This document shows, one piece after another, positions 43,473 to 52,684 of a DNA stretch of 64,000 nt. A program made the position numbers and the translations under genes. A model generated the notes under the pieces. It was not told the origin of the DNA. It searched no databases and worked only from the letters and a program-made list of their open reading frames with translations. How positions within the stretch are numbered: position 1 is the stretch's first letter; each line of letters starts with the position of its first letter. Location: contig NZ_CP097263.1 in assembly GCF_028622115.1 (NCBI RefSeq), positions 9,001,501 to 9,065,500 on the forward strand, given 5' to 3'. Source of the DNA: Kutzneria chonburiensis (GTDB taxonomy: Bacteria; Actinomycetota; Actinomycetes; Mycobacteriales; Pseudonocardiaceae).

Positions 43473-44177
43473 ATGGACTTCTGGCAGACGCTGCTCGTCC
43501 TGTTCCGGCGCTGGTACGTGGCCGTGCCGGCGTTCCTGGTCGCGGTCGGCGCCGCGGCCGGGATATACATGACGATCCCCGTCACGTACACCTCCACCGC
43601 CGTGCTGGTGCTCGACCAGCCGCTGGCCGGCGGCAGCCTGCCGGCGCTGCCGACCGACAAGGGCACCGTCACCAATCCTTTGCTCAACTTCGACCAGGGC
43701 CTGAACAACGCCGCCGCCATCGTCATCCAGGCGTTGAACACGCCGGAGGTCGCGCTGGCTCTCGGTGCGTCGCCGACCGGTGACCCGTCGTACAAGGTGA
43801 CCAACGGCAGCACCAACCAGCAGGAGCAGATCGTCGCCGGGCCGTTCGTGTTCGTGGAGGGCGACAGCCGCAATGCCCAGGCGGCGCAGGACATCGCCAA
43901 GCGCTGCGTCGAGCGGGTCAAGCAGGAGCTGGCCAGCCGGCAGAAGGCGCTGAACGCGCCGGAGCAGACGTACATCACCGTCGACGTCGCCGTGCAGCCG
44001 ACGACCCCGGTTGCCCAGCGCGGCAACAAGACCCGGGCCGCTGCCGTGGCCGTCGTGATGGGGGTCGTGGCCGCTCTGTGGGCCGCGTATTCGTTCGAGA
44101 GCTACTACCAGGCACGGCGGCGCAAGGGCGGTTCCGCGCTCGAGCAGTCGCTCGTGCCCGCGTCGAGCGGCGCCTGA
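43473..44177 (+). CDS. Wzz/chain-length-determinant-like membrane protein, copy 2
   Basis: The 234-residue protein has the same two-helix topology as its neighbour: VPAFLVAVGAAAGIYMTIPV near the start and AAAVAVVMGVVAALWAAYSF near the end. Paralogous blocks are NPLLNFDQGLNNAAAIVIQA and RQKALNAPEQTY. It also lacks a kinase domain. Only six bases separate it from copy 1, and one base from the polymerase gene, so the three are one operon. The pair may form a mixed oligomer. Confidence 0.82.
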   Translation: MDFWQTLLVLFRRWYVAVPAFLVAVGAAAGIYMTIPVTYTSTAVLVLDQPLAGGSLPALPTDKGTVTNPLLNFDQGLNNAAAIVIQALNTPEVALALGASPTGDPSYKVTNGSTNQQEQIVAGPFVFVEGDSRNAQAAQDIAKRCVERVKQELASRQKALNAPEQTYITVDVAVQPTTPVAQRGNKTRAAAVAVVMGVVAALWAAYSFESYYQARRRKGGSALEQSLVPASSGA

Positions 44178-44178
44178 C

Positions 44179-45591
44179 ATGTCCACGGATTTCCTGCCCG
44201 GGAAGAAGACGCGGACGATGGCCGACGGGGCCACGCTCGTCTGCATCTTCGTCACCGTGCTGATGCTCATTCCCGCTCGGGCCGTCTTCAAAGGCATTCC
44301 GCTGTCGTTGACGCCGGGCAATGTCGCCGCGCTGTTCGCCGGCATCTGCTGGGTCTGCGCCCAGCTCACGTTGACCCTCGGCATGGCCAAAGGGCGAACT
44401 CCGGTCCGTACCGGTATTTTCGTCTATGCCATCGCCGTGTTCTTCTCCTACGGCTACGCCAATTTCGGTCCGCTGCCCCAGGACGAGGTCAAGCTGTCCG
44501 ACCACGCCATCGTGTTGGTCGCCGGCAACTGCGCCGTGGCCTTGATGATGAACGACGGCGTGCGCAGCCTGCTCCGCCTCGACCGGGTGCTGAAGGCCGC
44601 TGTCGTCTGCGGCACCGGTGTGGCTCTCGTCGGCTGTTGTCAGTTCATTCTCAAACTCGACCTCACCCAGTACATGGTGTTGCCCGGTTTGCGTTTCACC
44701 TCCGACGACGGTTTCGTCGAGACCCGGGAGGCCTTGGCCCGGGTTGCCGGCACCACCGGCCATCCCATCGAGTTCGGCGTGCTGTGCGCCATGTTGCTGC
44801 CGCTCGCCGCCCATTTCGCCTTTCAGGCCAAGGGGCGTGGCGAGCCCGTGCTGCGGTGGTGGGTCTGCTGCGGCATCATCGCCGCCGGTCTGATGTTCTC
44901 CATCTCCCGCTCCGCCGTGCTCGGCATCGGCGCCGCCGGTCTCGTGCTTTTCCTCGGCTGGCCCGCGAAGCGCCGTTGGTACACCCTGCTCGTCGGCCTC
45001 GTTTTCCTCGGCATCATGAAGGTGACCGTGCCGAGCCTGTTGGGCGCGTTGTACAACCTGTTCGCCAACATCGGCAACGACAGCAGCATTTCCCACCGTA
45101 CCTACGCTTCCGCCGTCGCCGCCAAGCAGATCAGCCTGCATCCCCTGTTCGGGCACGGCCCCGGCACCTGGTACGCCGGCAAGCACGAGGTTTTCGACAA
45201 CCAGTACATCCTGTCCACCGTCGAGACCGGTTTCGTCGGCGTGGCCGCTTTCGCCAGCATCTTCTTGTGCGCCTTCTATTCCGCGCTACGGGCCCGCTAT
45301 CTGAGCAAGGACCCCGGCGCCCGCGATCTGGCCTTGACCTTGTGCGCCAGCCTGATCGCACCGTTGATCGGGTCCGCCACCTTCGACCTGACCGCCTTCG
45401 CCACCGTCACCGGGTTGACCTTCATCCTCATCGGCGCCACCGGATCACTGCTGCGGACCGCCAAGCAGCTCGCGCCGCACGAGGACCAGTTCGGTGTCCT
45501 GTACTGGCTCCGGTACCGCTGGGCGTGGCTGCGTGATGTGCTGGTGCGCCGGCGACGGCACGAGGCAGTGGAAGAGCCCAGCCTCAGTTAG
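44179..45591 (+). CDS. O-antigen ligase/polymerase (Wzy-like) membrane protein
   Basis: The 470-residue protein has about 11 membrane helices and one long external loop with HRTYASAVAAKQISLHPLFG HGPGTWYAGKHEVFDNQYIL (residues about 300-340), the Wzy_C-type signature with conserved Arg, His and Gly. It should polymerise or ligate lipid-linked repeat units outside the membrane. It is coupled to the two chain-length proteins. A 23-bp hairpin follows the stop. Confidence 0.87.
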   Translation: MSTDFLPGKKTRTMADGATLVCIFVTVLMLIPARAVFKGIPLSLTPGNVAALFAGICWVCAQLTLTLGMAKGRTPVRTGIFVYAIAVFFSYGYANFGPLPQDEVKLSDHAIVLVAGNCAVALMMNDGVRSLLRLDRVLKAAVVCGTGVALVGCCQFILKLDLTQYMVLPGLRFTSDDGFVETREALARVAGTTGHPIEFGVLCAMLLPLAAHFAFQAKGRGEPVLRWWVCCGIIAAGLMFSISRSAVLGIGAAGLVLFLGWPAKRRWYTLLVGLVFLGIMKVTVPSLLGALYNLFANIGNDSSISHRTYASAVAAKQISLHPLFGHGPGTWYAGKHEVFDNQYILSTVETGFVGVAAFASIFLCAFYSALRARYLSKDPGARDLALTLCASLIAPLIGSATFDLTAFATVTGLTFILIGATGSLLRTAKQLAPHEDQFGVLYWLRYRWAWLRDVLVRRRRHEAVEEPSLS

Positions 45592-45615
45592 AACGGCGGC
45601 GACCAGCCCACCTGA

Positions 45616-45669
45616 TGAGCCGGTGAGTAGCCGGGCGGGGATCTCACCGCCCGGCTACTCACCGGCTCA
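45616..45669. terminator. Very stable bidirectional terminator
   Basis: A perfect 23-bp stem (45616-45638 with 45647-45669) has an 8-base loop GGATCTCA. It separates the convergent polymerase and beta-helix lipoprotein genes, with 87 bases between the stops. Confidence 0.9.
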
Positions 45670-45678
45670 GATCGGGCC

Positions 45679-46680
45679 TCAGCCGTGGCAGGCCAGGGGG
45701 CCGACCGTGGACGTGACGTTGTAGTTGCCGTCGATGGTGACCAAGCTGTTGTCGGACCACTGGATGGTGCCGCAGTCGGACTCGACCGGCCCGTAGATCC
45801 AGGACTTGTCGACCATGCGGTTGCCGCGCACGACAACGGTTCCGCCGGCGCCCTTGACCTGGATCGAGTAGGTGCCGCCGGCGACCAGGTTGTTGGTGAC
45901 CGAGACGGTGTTGGTCAGGTCGGTGAGGAAGATGGGGGCGGTGATGTCCTTGGCGTCGCGCTGATCCAGGGTGTTGTGGTCGAGCACGAGATTGTGCCCG
46001 CCCTGGTAGCTCTGGATGCCGTCGGAATGGTCCCCGGGATTGGAGCACAGGTGCACGTACGAGTCATGGATCTCGATGTCGTTGCCGGAATCCCGGAAAC
46101 CGTCGCCATGGTTGCGGATGAGCACCCCACGGGCGTAGAAGCTGCCCTCGCCGACACCGGGCTGGGAGTCGCAGCCGGAGGCGGGGCCGACGGTGGAATC
46201 GAGAATGGTGTACGAGTAGTCGACATTCTCGTACTCGTCGGTGACGAAACCGTCGATCTGGCTGTTGCGCACGGTCACGTTGTGCGCGGTGATGAGCAGG
46301 TTGCCGGGAATGTGCATGCCGTCGAGCACGGCCCCGTCCTGGCTCACGCGATAGGCGTCGCCGGAATTCATGGTGACGGAGGAAAGCTTGGTGCCGGGCG
46401 GAACTCCGGTGCACGCGGGCGTGGGGAAGGCGGCGCAGCGGCCGCCGCCGGAACGGCCGGGCGGTGGGGGAGCGGGCTTGGACGAGCTCGCCGGCTTCGA
46501 CGAAGAAGTGGCGGAGGTCGAGGAACTGGACGACGTCGTGCTGGAAGCAGCCGTGGTGCTGCTGACGGTCGTGTCGCTCGGGGTGGTGCTCACCGGATCG
46601 GCCACGGGTGTCGACCCGGTGCAGGCTGTCAGCAACATCGCCGCCACCCCGACAACGGCGATGGGTAAGGCATGTCTCAT
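45679..46680 (-). CDS. Right-handed beta-helix lipoprotein
   Basis: The 333-residue protein has a lipobox AMLLTACTGS near residue 20, a Ser/Thr/Pro-rich linker (about 30-80), and a parallel beta-helix of short Asn- and Asp-capped turns (LITAHNVTVRNSQIDGFVTD, HDSYVHLCSNPGDHSDGIQS, LVLDHNTLDQRDAKDITAPI). The fold is common in polysaccharide lyases, hydrolases and epimerases. Its ATG overlaps the stop of the RmlC-like gene, so it is made with the polysaccharide enzymes and may trim or bind the polymer at the cell surface (inference). Confidence 0.82.
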   Translation of the reverse strand: MRHALPIAVVGVAAMLLTACTGSTPVADPVSTTPSDTTVSSTTAASSTTSSSSSTSATSSSKPASSSKPAPPPPGRSGGGRCAAFPTPACTGVPPGTKLSSVTMNSGDAYRVSQDGAVLDGMHIPGNLLITAHNVTVRNSQIDGFVTDEYENVDYSYTILDSTVGPASGCDSQPGVGEGSFYARGVLIRNHGDGFRDSGNDIEIHDSYVHLCSNPGDHSDGIQSYQGGHNLVLDHNTLDQRDAKDITAPIFLTDLTNTVSVTNNLVAGGTYSIQVKGAGGTVVVRGNRMVDKSWIYGPVESDCGTIQWSDNSLVTIDGNYNVTSTVGPLACHG

Positions 46681-47225
46681 GGTGATCGCTCCAAAGTGGT
46701 CAGCAGCTGCGCCCACGAACCGGCGCCGGCATCGCGCGGGCTGACGACCGAAACCGGTTGCGGCCAGTCGATGGCCAGGTCGGTGTCGTCGTAGCGGACG
46801 GCGATGTCCTCGGCGGGGTCGTGCTCGCGGTCGATCCGATAGCAGACGTCGGCCAGGTCGGTCAGCGCCTGGAAGCCGTGCAGCAGGCCCGGCGGAACAT
46901 ATAGCGTCGCGAAGGTCTCGTCGTCGAGCCGGAACGACTCGATTCGCCCGAACGTGGGCGAGGAAGGCCGGGCGTCGACGAGCACGTCGTGCACGGCCCC
47001 ACGGGCGCAGCGCACGAGCTTGGCCTCACCACGGCCACCGCGGCCGTGCAGGCCGCGAACGGTGCCCTGACGAGACCGGGACTGGCTGTCCTGAAGGAAA
47101 TCGCCGACACCGTGCTTCTCGCCGATGGCCAGGTCGTAGGTCCGGGTGAACAGGCCCCGGTCGTCCCGGTGCGGCGTGGGCACGAACAGCAGCACGCCCG
47201 CGATACCGGCCTCTTCCACACGCAT
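46677..47225 (-). CDS. dTDP-4-dehydrorhamnose 3,5-epimerase-like (RmlC family) protein
   Basis: The 182-residue cupin follows RmlC closely: DDRGLFTRTYD, RQGTVRGLHGRGGRGEAKLV (with the catalytic His of the GLH motif), GAVHDVLVDARPSSPTFGRI, LYVPPGLLHGFQALTDLADV, and the YRIDREHDPAEDIAVRYDD region that in RmlC carries the catalytic Tyr. The usual F-Q after GLH is G-R, so the substrate may differ from rhamnose precursors. A TTG at 47240 overlapping the upstream stop is the alternative start. No rmlA, rmlB or rmlD is in the window. Confidence 0.85.
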   Translation of the reverse strand: MRVEEAGIAGVLLFVPTPHRDDRGLFTRTYDLAIGEKHGVGDFLQDSQSRSRQGTVRGLHGRGGRGEAKLVRCARGAVHDVLVDARPSSPTFGRIESFRLDDETFATLYVPPGLLHGFQALTDLADVCYRIDREHDPAEDIAVRYDDTDLAIDWPQPVSVVSPRDAGAGSWAQLLTTLERSP

Positions 47226-47236
47226 TCCAGGTCCCG

Positions 47237-48052
47237 TCAACGGGTGCTCGCGTCGGCCGCCCAGTCCACCTCGGCCTTACGGCGCGCGAGGAACTTGTCG
47301 ACCACGAGCACGGTGAGATAGCACGCGGCGTCCACAAGGGACACCGAACGCCGGGTGATGAGCGAACCGAGGGAGCTCAACCGGAGCCGCCCCTCCGTCG
47401 GAGGCCGGCCAAGGGCGGCCAGCTCCCGGTTGCCCTGCCGGACCCGCTTGCGGCGGCGCAGATGGGCCCGCACGGTCCGGGCCGGCCGCACCACGGACTC
47501 GGCCGACGGCACGACGACCCGCTCCAGCGGCGTGAACGACCGGTGCACCCAGCCGTCGTCGGAGATGACGTCGGGCAGCGGGAACGCCTTGGCGTGACCG
47601 TCCTTGGACAGCACGTACACGCCGACGCCGGCCAGCACGCGGCTCGGCGCAATCAACCGATCGTGTACCCGGTGCACCCGCCGAGCGATGCGGCTGGCGC
47701 CGGAAAGGTCCCACCGCGGCACCGGGGCGCAGGCCAGCACGCCGGGCCGTTGCAGGGCGGACACGAGCTCCCGCACGGACTGCGTGCTCAGCTCGATGTC
47801 GGCGTCCAGGTACACCCGCGGGAAGTCACGGCAGGTGTCGTCGCCGAGACGCAGGGCATGCGCCTTGCCGCCATAAGGGGTCTCCACCACGCGCACGCCG
47901 TACTGCCGGGCCACGGCGGCGGTGTCGTCCGTGCAGGCGTTGGGCACGACGACAACGTCGAACTCGTCCTCGTCGGCGTCCGCGAGAAGCGTGCTCAGGC
48001 AGCGCCCGAGCACGGCCTCCTCGTTGTGGGCGGGGATGACAACACTGGTCAT
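47237..48052 (-). CDS. Family 2 glycosyltransferase
   Basis: The 271-residue GT-A enzyme has SVVIPAHNEEAVLGRCLSTL, VVVPNACTDDTAAVA and the metal-binding motif VYLDADIELS. A later SDDGWVHRSF is the acidic acceptor motif. The tail carries a hydrophobic helix (VDAACYLTVLVVDKFLA). It is part of the minus-strand polysaccharide operon, 51 bases after the GT4 gene. Confidence 0.87.
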   Translation of the reverse strand: MTSVVIPAHNEEAVLGRCLSTLLADADEDEFDVVVVPNACTDDTAAVARQYGVRVVETPYGGKAHALRLGDDTCRDFPRVYLDADIELSTQSVRELVSALQRPGVLACAPVPRWDLSGASRIARRVHRVHDRLIAPSRVLAGVGVYVLSKDGHAKAFPLPDVISDDGWVHRSFTPLERVVVPSAESVVRPARTVRAHLRRRKRVRQGNRELAALGRPPTEGRLRLSSLGSLITRRSVSLVDAACYLTVLVVDKFLARRKAEVDWAADASTR

Positions 48053-48103
48053 GGTGGTTCCACGGTGGTCACCGAAGCGGCGTCAGTCAAGCCGGGGGTC
48101 GGC

Positions 48104-49282
48104 TCAGGTCAGTGCCGCAGCGTACGCCGCCAGCAGCGCCTTGCGGGAGTTCTCCCACGACAGTGGACCGGCCACCCTGGCCCGCCCCAGCTCGCCCATG
48201 CGCTTGCGCTCGGCCGGGTCGTCGAGCAGCTTGACCACGAGCCGGGCGAACTCGGACTCGTCGTTGGCCGCGGCGTACACGGCCGCCTCGTCGGCCGACA
48301 CCCGCGCCTCGACCAGGTCGAAGGACACGATCGGCTTGGCCATCGCCATGTACTCCATGATCTTGTTCATGGTGGACACGTCGTTGAGCGGGTTGAGCGG
48401 GTCCGGCGCGAGGCAGACGTCCGCGGCCGACAGGTAGCGCAGCAGGTCGGCGTCGCTGACCCGGCCGGTGAACTCGACGAGGTCGTCGAGGCCGAGCTCG
48501 TGGGACAGCGCGACCATCTGGTCGAAGGTGTCGCCGCCGCCCATGAACACCGCATGCCAGTCGGTGCGGCCGAGCTCGTCACGCATGCGGGCCAGCGAGC
48601 GCAGCGCATAGTCCACGCCGTCCTGCGGGCCCATCACACCCAAGTAGCACAACAGGTGTGGCTTGCCCTTCTTGAGCTCGTCCTCGGCCGGCACCTCGTG
48701 GAAACGCTCGACGGCCGGCGCGCTGCGGACCACGAAAACCTTGTCCGGGCTCATGCCGCCGCGCTTGAGGGCCACCTGCCGGTAGCTCTCGTTGGTCGAG
48801 ATGACCACGTCGGCCGCGCGGTACGTGGACTGCTCCAGCCGAACCACGCCGCGGTACAGGAAGTCCTCGCCGCGGTCGAACCGCGACAGGTACAGCTCCG
48901 GCACCAGGTCGTGCTGGTCGAAGACGAACTTGGCGCCGCCGCGCTTGAGCCAGCGCGCCACCAGGAACAGCAGGTCCGGCGGGTTGCAGGCGTGCACGAC
49001 GTCGACCGGCCCGATCTTGCGGGCTAATCGGAAGGTGTGCCACACCGCCGCCGAGTACTCGAACAGGTAGCCCTTGGGGCCGCCGGTCGCCGCCTTGAGC
49101 GGATACCGGTGGATCTTGACCCCGTCGATCTCGGCGTACGGTTCCCGGTCCTGTTTCGTCCCCTGTGGACAGATGACGTGCACGTCCCAGCCGGCGTCGC
49201 GCAGGGCCTTGCTCTCCTGCCACACGCGTCGGTCGAACGGGACGGACAGGTTCTCCACCAGGATGAGTGCTTTACCAGCCAA
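48104..49282 (-). CDS. Family 4 glycosyltransferase
   Basis: The 392-residue GT-B enzyme opens ALILVENLSVPFDRRVWQES and continues with VHACNPPDLLFLVARWLKRG and FVFDQHDLVPELYLSRF, a form typical of polysaccharide GT4 enzymes. The donor site includes PLNDVSTMNKIMEYMAMAKP, equivalent to the E-x7-E motif. The start is a TTG at 49282 that overlaps the end of the dehydrogenase gene by 11 bases. It would add a sugar to the lipid-linked repeat. Confidence 0.87.
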   Translation of the reverse strand: MAGKALILVENLSVPFDRRVWQESKALRDAGWDVHVICPQGTKQDREPYAEIDGVKIHRYPLKAATGGPKGYLFEYSAAVWHTFRLARKIGPVDVVHACNPPDLLFLVARWLKRGGAKFVFDQHDLVPELYLSRFDRGEDFLYRGVVRLEQSTYRAADVVISTNESYRQVALKRGGMSPDKVFVVRSAPAVERFHEVPAEDELKKGKPHLLCYLGVMGPQDGVDYALRSLARMRDELGRTDWHAVFMGGGDTFDQMVALSHELGLDDLVEFTGRVSDADLLRYLSAADVCLAPDPLNPLNDVSTMNKIMEYMAMAKPIVSFDLVEARVSADEAAVYAAANDESEFARLVVKLLDDPAERKRMGELGRARVAGPLSWENSRKALLAAYAAALT

Positions 49283-50603
49283 GGCCCACGTATCCAGGTC
49301 GGTCCCGGCGCTGCTCGGCGTCGGGAAGGCGGACGAGATCGACGATCACACGCTCGCCCACAGTGTTGAATTCCTCGGGGTCGAGCGCGGCCAGGACGGC
49401 GTCGTCCCGGCACCCGATGACACAGACTTCGGCGTGCGCCATGACATCGGAGACGGAGTTGGACAGCAGCTCGCCCAGATGCGGCAGCCGGCCCTCGATG
49501 TACTCGCGGTTGGCCCCCATCAGCCGCGACAGCGTCACGTTCGCGTCGTAGATGCGGAGGTCGTACCCCTTGCCCAGCAGCCGTTCGGCCAGCTCGACCA
49601 GCGGGCTCTCCCGCAGGTCGTCGGTGCCCGGCTTGAACGAGAGGCCGAAGAGGCCGATTCGTCTTCGCCCGGTCGCGGCGATGAACTCGAAGGCCCGCTT
49701 GAGGTGTTCCTCGTTGGACGGCAGCACGTGCGACAGCAGCGGCACCGAGACATCGGCCCGCCGGGCCGCGTAGACCAGGCCGCGCAGGTCCTTGGGCAGG
49801 CACGAGCCGCCGAAGGCGAAGCCGGGGCGCAGATAGGCCGGGCTGACGTTGAGCTTTCGGTCGGCCAGGAACACGTCCATCACCTGGTGCGAGTCCACGT
49901 TGAGGGCGCGGGCCACCGAGCCGAGCTCATTGGCGAAGGCGATCTTGAGGCCGTGGAAGGCGTTGTCCGCGTACTTGGTCATCTCGGCCACCGGCACCGG
50001 CACCCGGAACACCTCGCCCGGCAGGCCCTCGTACAGCGCGGCCACCACGTCGCCGCTGGCCGGGTCGAACTCGCCGATCACGGTCTTGGGCGGGTCGAAG
50101 AAGTCGCGGACACTGGTGCCCTCGCGCAGGAACTCCGGGTTCACCGCGACGCCGAAGTCGACGCCGGCGGTCAGGCCGGAGGACTTCTCCAGTATCGGCA
50201 GCAACAGGTCGAGGCAGGTGCCCGGCAGCATGGTGCTGCGGAAGACGATGGTGTGCCGGGTGTTCTTCAGGGCCAGCGCGGCGCCGATCTCCTCGGACAC
50301 CCGCTCCAGGTAGGTGGTGGCCAGACTGCCGTTGGGCGCCGATGGGGTTCCCACACAGATGAGGGACACGTCGCTGTCGGCGATCGCGTCGGCCACGTCG
50401 GTGGTCGCCCGCAACGCGCCGCTGGCAACGACTTCCGCCGTCAGCTCGCCGATACGCTCCTCGACCACCGGGGCCTTGCCCGAGGCGATCAGGTCCACCT
50501 TGACCTGGTTGACGTCCACGCCGACCACGCGGTGCCCCTGTCCGGCAAGACATGCCGCCGAGACACACCCCACATAGCCGAGCCCGAACACGCTGATCTT
50601 CAT
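49272..50603 (-). CDS. UDP-glucose/GDP-mannose 6-dehydrogenase family enzyme
   Basis: The 443-residue protein has the N-terminal NAD site KISVFGLGYVGCVSAACLAG, STMLPGTCLDLLLP, and the catalytic Cys in FGGSCLPKDLRGLVYA (about residue 263), followed by FGLSFKPGTDDLRESPLVEL. All key residues are present. It makes a uronic acid nucleotide (UDP-GlcA or GDP-ManA type), so the polymer is probably acidic. Sequence style is nearer to the GDP-mannose branch (AlgD), but this is not decisive. GGAGG upstream selects the ATG at 50603. Confidence 0.9.
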   Translation of the reverse strand: MKISVFGLGYVGCVSAACLAGQGHRVVGVDVNQVKVDLIASGKAPVVEERIGELTAEVVASGALRATTDVADAIADSDVSLICVGTPSAPNGSLATTYLERVSEEIGAALALKNTRHTIVFRSTMLPGTCLDLLLPILEKSSGLTAGVDFGVAVNPEFLREGTSVRDFFDPPKTVIGEFDPASGDVVAALYEGLPGEVFRVPVPVAEMTKYADNAFHGLKIAFANELGSVARALNVDSHQVMDVFLADRKLNVSPAYLRPGFAFGGSCLPKDLRGLVYAARRADVSVPLLSHVLPSNEEHLKRAFEFIAATGRRRIGLFGLSFKPGTDDLRESPLVELAERLLGKGYDLRIYDANVTLSRLMGANREYIEGRLPHLGELLSNSVSDVMAHAEVCVIGCRDDAVLAALDPEEFNTVGERVIVDLVRLPDAEQRRDRPGYVGLGW

Positions 50604-50668
50604 CTGCGATGCCTCCATCGCGCTCGAACGTGCGCGCGCCCCTTTGATCGGGGGAGGCTGCCGACCCG

Positions 50669-51718
50669 TTACCTGTTCAGCTTGCGTAACCCTCGCACCA
50701 CTCGGCGCAATCCCGGTGCCAGGGCTGAGTTCTTGGCCGTCGCTACCATGTGCTCGCCCAGTTTGCGCAGGGCCAGCCGGCTGGAACTACGGGTGACGAT
50801 TCCTTGACACACGGTGGATTCGCCGGTCTTGGCCCGGCGCTTGTACTCGTCGTCGCCCCGGCCCAGATCGATCCGCTCGATGCCCAGCGCCGGCGCGGCG
50901 ATGATGAGTTCGCGCAGCAGCATCCAGCCAGGGGCCAGTTTTCCGTGCTCGGGGGCGTAGACCGGAAACCACCAGTGCAGCACGGAATCCGCGCGGATGC
51001 CGAAGTGAGCCGCGATCAGCTGGTCGCCGGCGTGCAGTGTGGACAGTATGCCGCCGAAGGAGCGCTCACGGGTGTGCAGCAGGCGGCGCACCAGATCGAG
51101 CCGATCCGGCTCGGCGAAGAAGTCCCTTGCGCCGGTTGCCCGATACTGGTCGCGTTTGAGTTCGACCAGTTGGCCCAACAGGTTCTCGTCGACCACGTCG
51201 ACCTGGAACTTGACCGGCCCCAGCTCGCGTTCGGCCTTCGAGGTCCGCCGCCGGGCCTGGGACATGTTGTCCCGCCCCGATTTCGTCGCCCGACCGAGGT
51301 ATCCGTCCAAGCCGCCGCTGACGTCCACGTACGGCGACACCCGCCGTGACCGGATCCACGGCTCGAACTCGCCGAGCCCGTCCACGAGATGGTCGAACTC
51401 GAAGGCCTTCACGCCGCCGGAGAGCAAACCCAATGGCGAGAAGGACTCTCCGGCCGGCCCGATCGGCCCCTGGAAGTCGGCGCCGGGCCACCCGACCGGC
51501 CGCAGCGTCGATCCCTCAAGGTGACCGGGCAGCAACGCTCGGATCTCGCCGGCCTTGTCCTCGTCCACCGCGACGTGCACGGTGCGTCCGCTCGCGTGCA
51601 CGGCGGCGGCGAAACCCGGGTGGAAGTACGGACTGTCCAACGCCGGGTTGCCGGCCCGGAACCGGTGCCAGGCCTCAAGTTCGCGCTGCCCCAGCGCGTC
51701 GAACGTCAACCAGCGCAT
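50669..51718 (-). CDS. GNAT-fold (BcsL/CelD-like) acyltransferase
   Basis: The 349-residue protein has the double-GNAT arrangement of proteins tied to polysaccharide synthesis. Visible are WHRFRAGNPALDSPYFHPGF at the start, SGRDNMSQARRRTSKAEREL in the centre, LIAAHFGIRADSVLHWWFPV, and LGIERIDLGRGDDEYKRRAK near the C-terminus, the characteristic 'D-x-G-x-G-x-x-x-Y-K' end. It probably acylates a sugar amine or hydroxyl. Its ATG overlaps the stop of the upstream GT2 gene (TGATG). Confidence 0.83.
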   Translation of the reverse strand: MRWLTFDALGQRELEAWHRFRAGNPALDSPYFHPGFAAAVHASGRTVHVAVDEDKAGEIRALLPGHLEGSTLRPVGWPGADFQGPIGPAGESFSPLGLLSGGVKAFEFDHLVDGLGEFEPWIRSRRVSPYVDVSGGLDGYLGRATKSGRDNMSQARRRTSKAERELGPVKFQVDVVDENLLGQLVELKRDQYRATGARDFFAEPDRLDLVRRLLHTRERSFGGILSTLHAGDQLIAAHFGIRADSVLHWWFPVYAPEHGKLAPGWMLLRELIIAAPALGIERIDLGRGDDEYKRRAKTGESTVCQGIVTRSSSRLALRKLGEHMVATAKNSALAPGLRRVVRGLRKLNR

Positions 51719-52632
51719 CAGCTGGCCAGGGTCTGGATGCGGCGGGACGGCCGGAGCAACGCGGCGACAGAGGCCTTCGCGGTCGGCCGGCCGGCCAATG
51801 CCCGAGCGGATTCGCCCAGCACCACGGCCATGTAGTAGGCCAGCGCCGGCATGAAACCGCGGCGGCGGCGGAACAGCCGGACCCGGTTGACCGTCAACAG
51901 CGCGGCCAGCATGGGATTCGTGTCGGCGTCGCCGCCGATGTGCTCGACCACCGCGCTCGGCTCGTACCACAGCGACCAGCCGCGATCGGCCGCCCGGAGC
52001 GCGAACTCCGTCTCCTCGCTGTAAAGGAGGAAAGACTCGTCCCATGGTCCGGTCTGCAACAGGGCGTTCACGGAGATGAGCATCGCCGCCCCGGTGGCCC
52101 ACGCCGCCGGCGCCGCCCGCTCGTACTCACGGGGATCGGTGACCAGCTCACCGAGAGTGCCGATACGGCCGGCGCGGGTGCCGCCGATCACCGCTTCGGC
52201 CAGCGCTCTACCCACAGTGGGCTTGCGCCGCAAGGAAGGCTGCAGAGTTCCATCCGGATTGACCAACCGCGGCACCGCAATGCCGCGCCCAGGCACTGTG
52301 AGTACTTCTTGCAGGGTGGCCAACCCGCCGCGCGACAACCGGCAGTCAGGATTGATGACCAGTACGGAGTCGAGCGTGGCCAGGTCCAGCTCGTTGACGC
52401 CGGCGTTGATGCCGGCGGCGTAGCCGGCGTTGCGACCGATTTGGACGGTGCGCACCGGTAGCTCGGTGAACGAGGCGGCCAGCTCGAGGGTGCCGTCGCG
52501 GGAGGCGTTGTCGACCACGACAACGTCGGTGAGCTCGACCCCCTCGGCGCCGGCCGGCAGCGAGCGCAGGCAGTCGCCCAGCACGGGCGCGCTGTTGTAC
52601 GTCACGACCACGATCGCGGTCCGAGCCTTCAT
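51718..52632 (-). CDS. Family 2 glycosyltransferase (rhamnosyltransferase-like)
   Basis: The 304-residue protein has IVVVTYNSAPVLGDCLRSLP, VVVDNASRDGTLELA, and RNAGYAAGINAGVN, the N-x-G-x-x-x-G-x-N motif of rhamnosyltransferase-type GT2 enzymes. VLVINPDC is the metal site. FLLYSEETEFALRAADRGWS carries the acceptor-side acidic motif. A GTG at 52638 is an alternative start. It is coupled to the GNAT gene. Confidence 0.88.
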   Translation of the reverse strand: MKARTAIVVVTYNSAPVLGDCLRSLPAGAEGVELTDVVVVDNASRDGTLELAASFTELPVRTVQIGRNAGYAAGINAGVNELDLATLDSVLVINPDCRLSRGGLATLQEVLTVPGRGIAVPRLVNPDGTLQPSLRRKPTVGRALAEAVIGGTRAGRIGTLGELVTDPREYERAAPAAWATGAAMLISVNALLQTGPWDESFLLYSEETEFALRAADRGWSLWYEPSAVVEHIGGDADTNPMLAALLTVNRVRLFRRRRGFMPALAYYMAVVLGESARALAGRPTAKASVAALLRPSRRIQTLAS

Positions 52633-52684
52633 GTGCACGTCATCGTGCCCAGCTCAGCCCGTGTTACCGTTGCGGCCCAACGGG

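Noticed and set aside
46677-47225. Complete dTDP-rhamnose pathway
   Set aside because: Only an RmlC-like protein is present; rmlA, rmlB and rmlD are not in the window.
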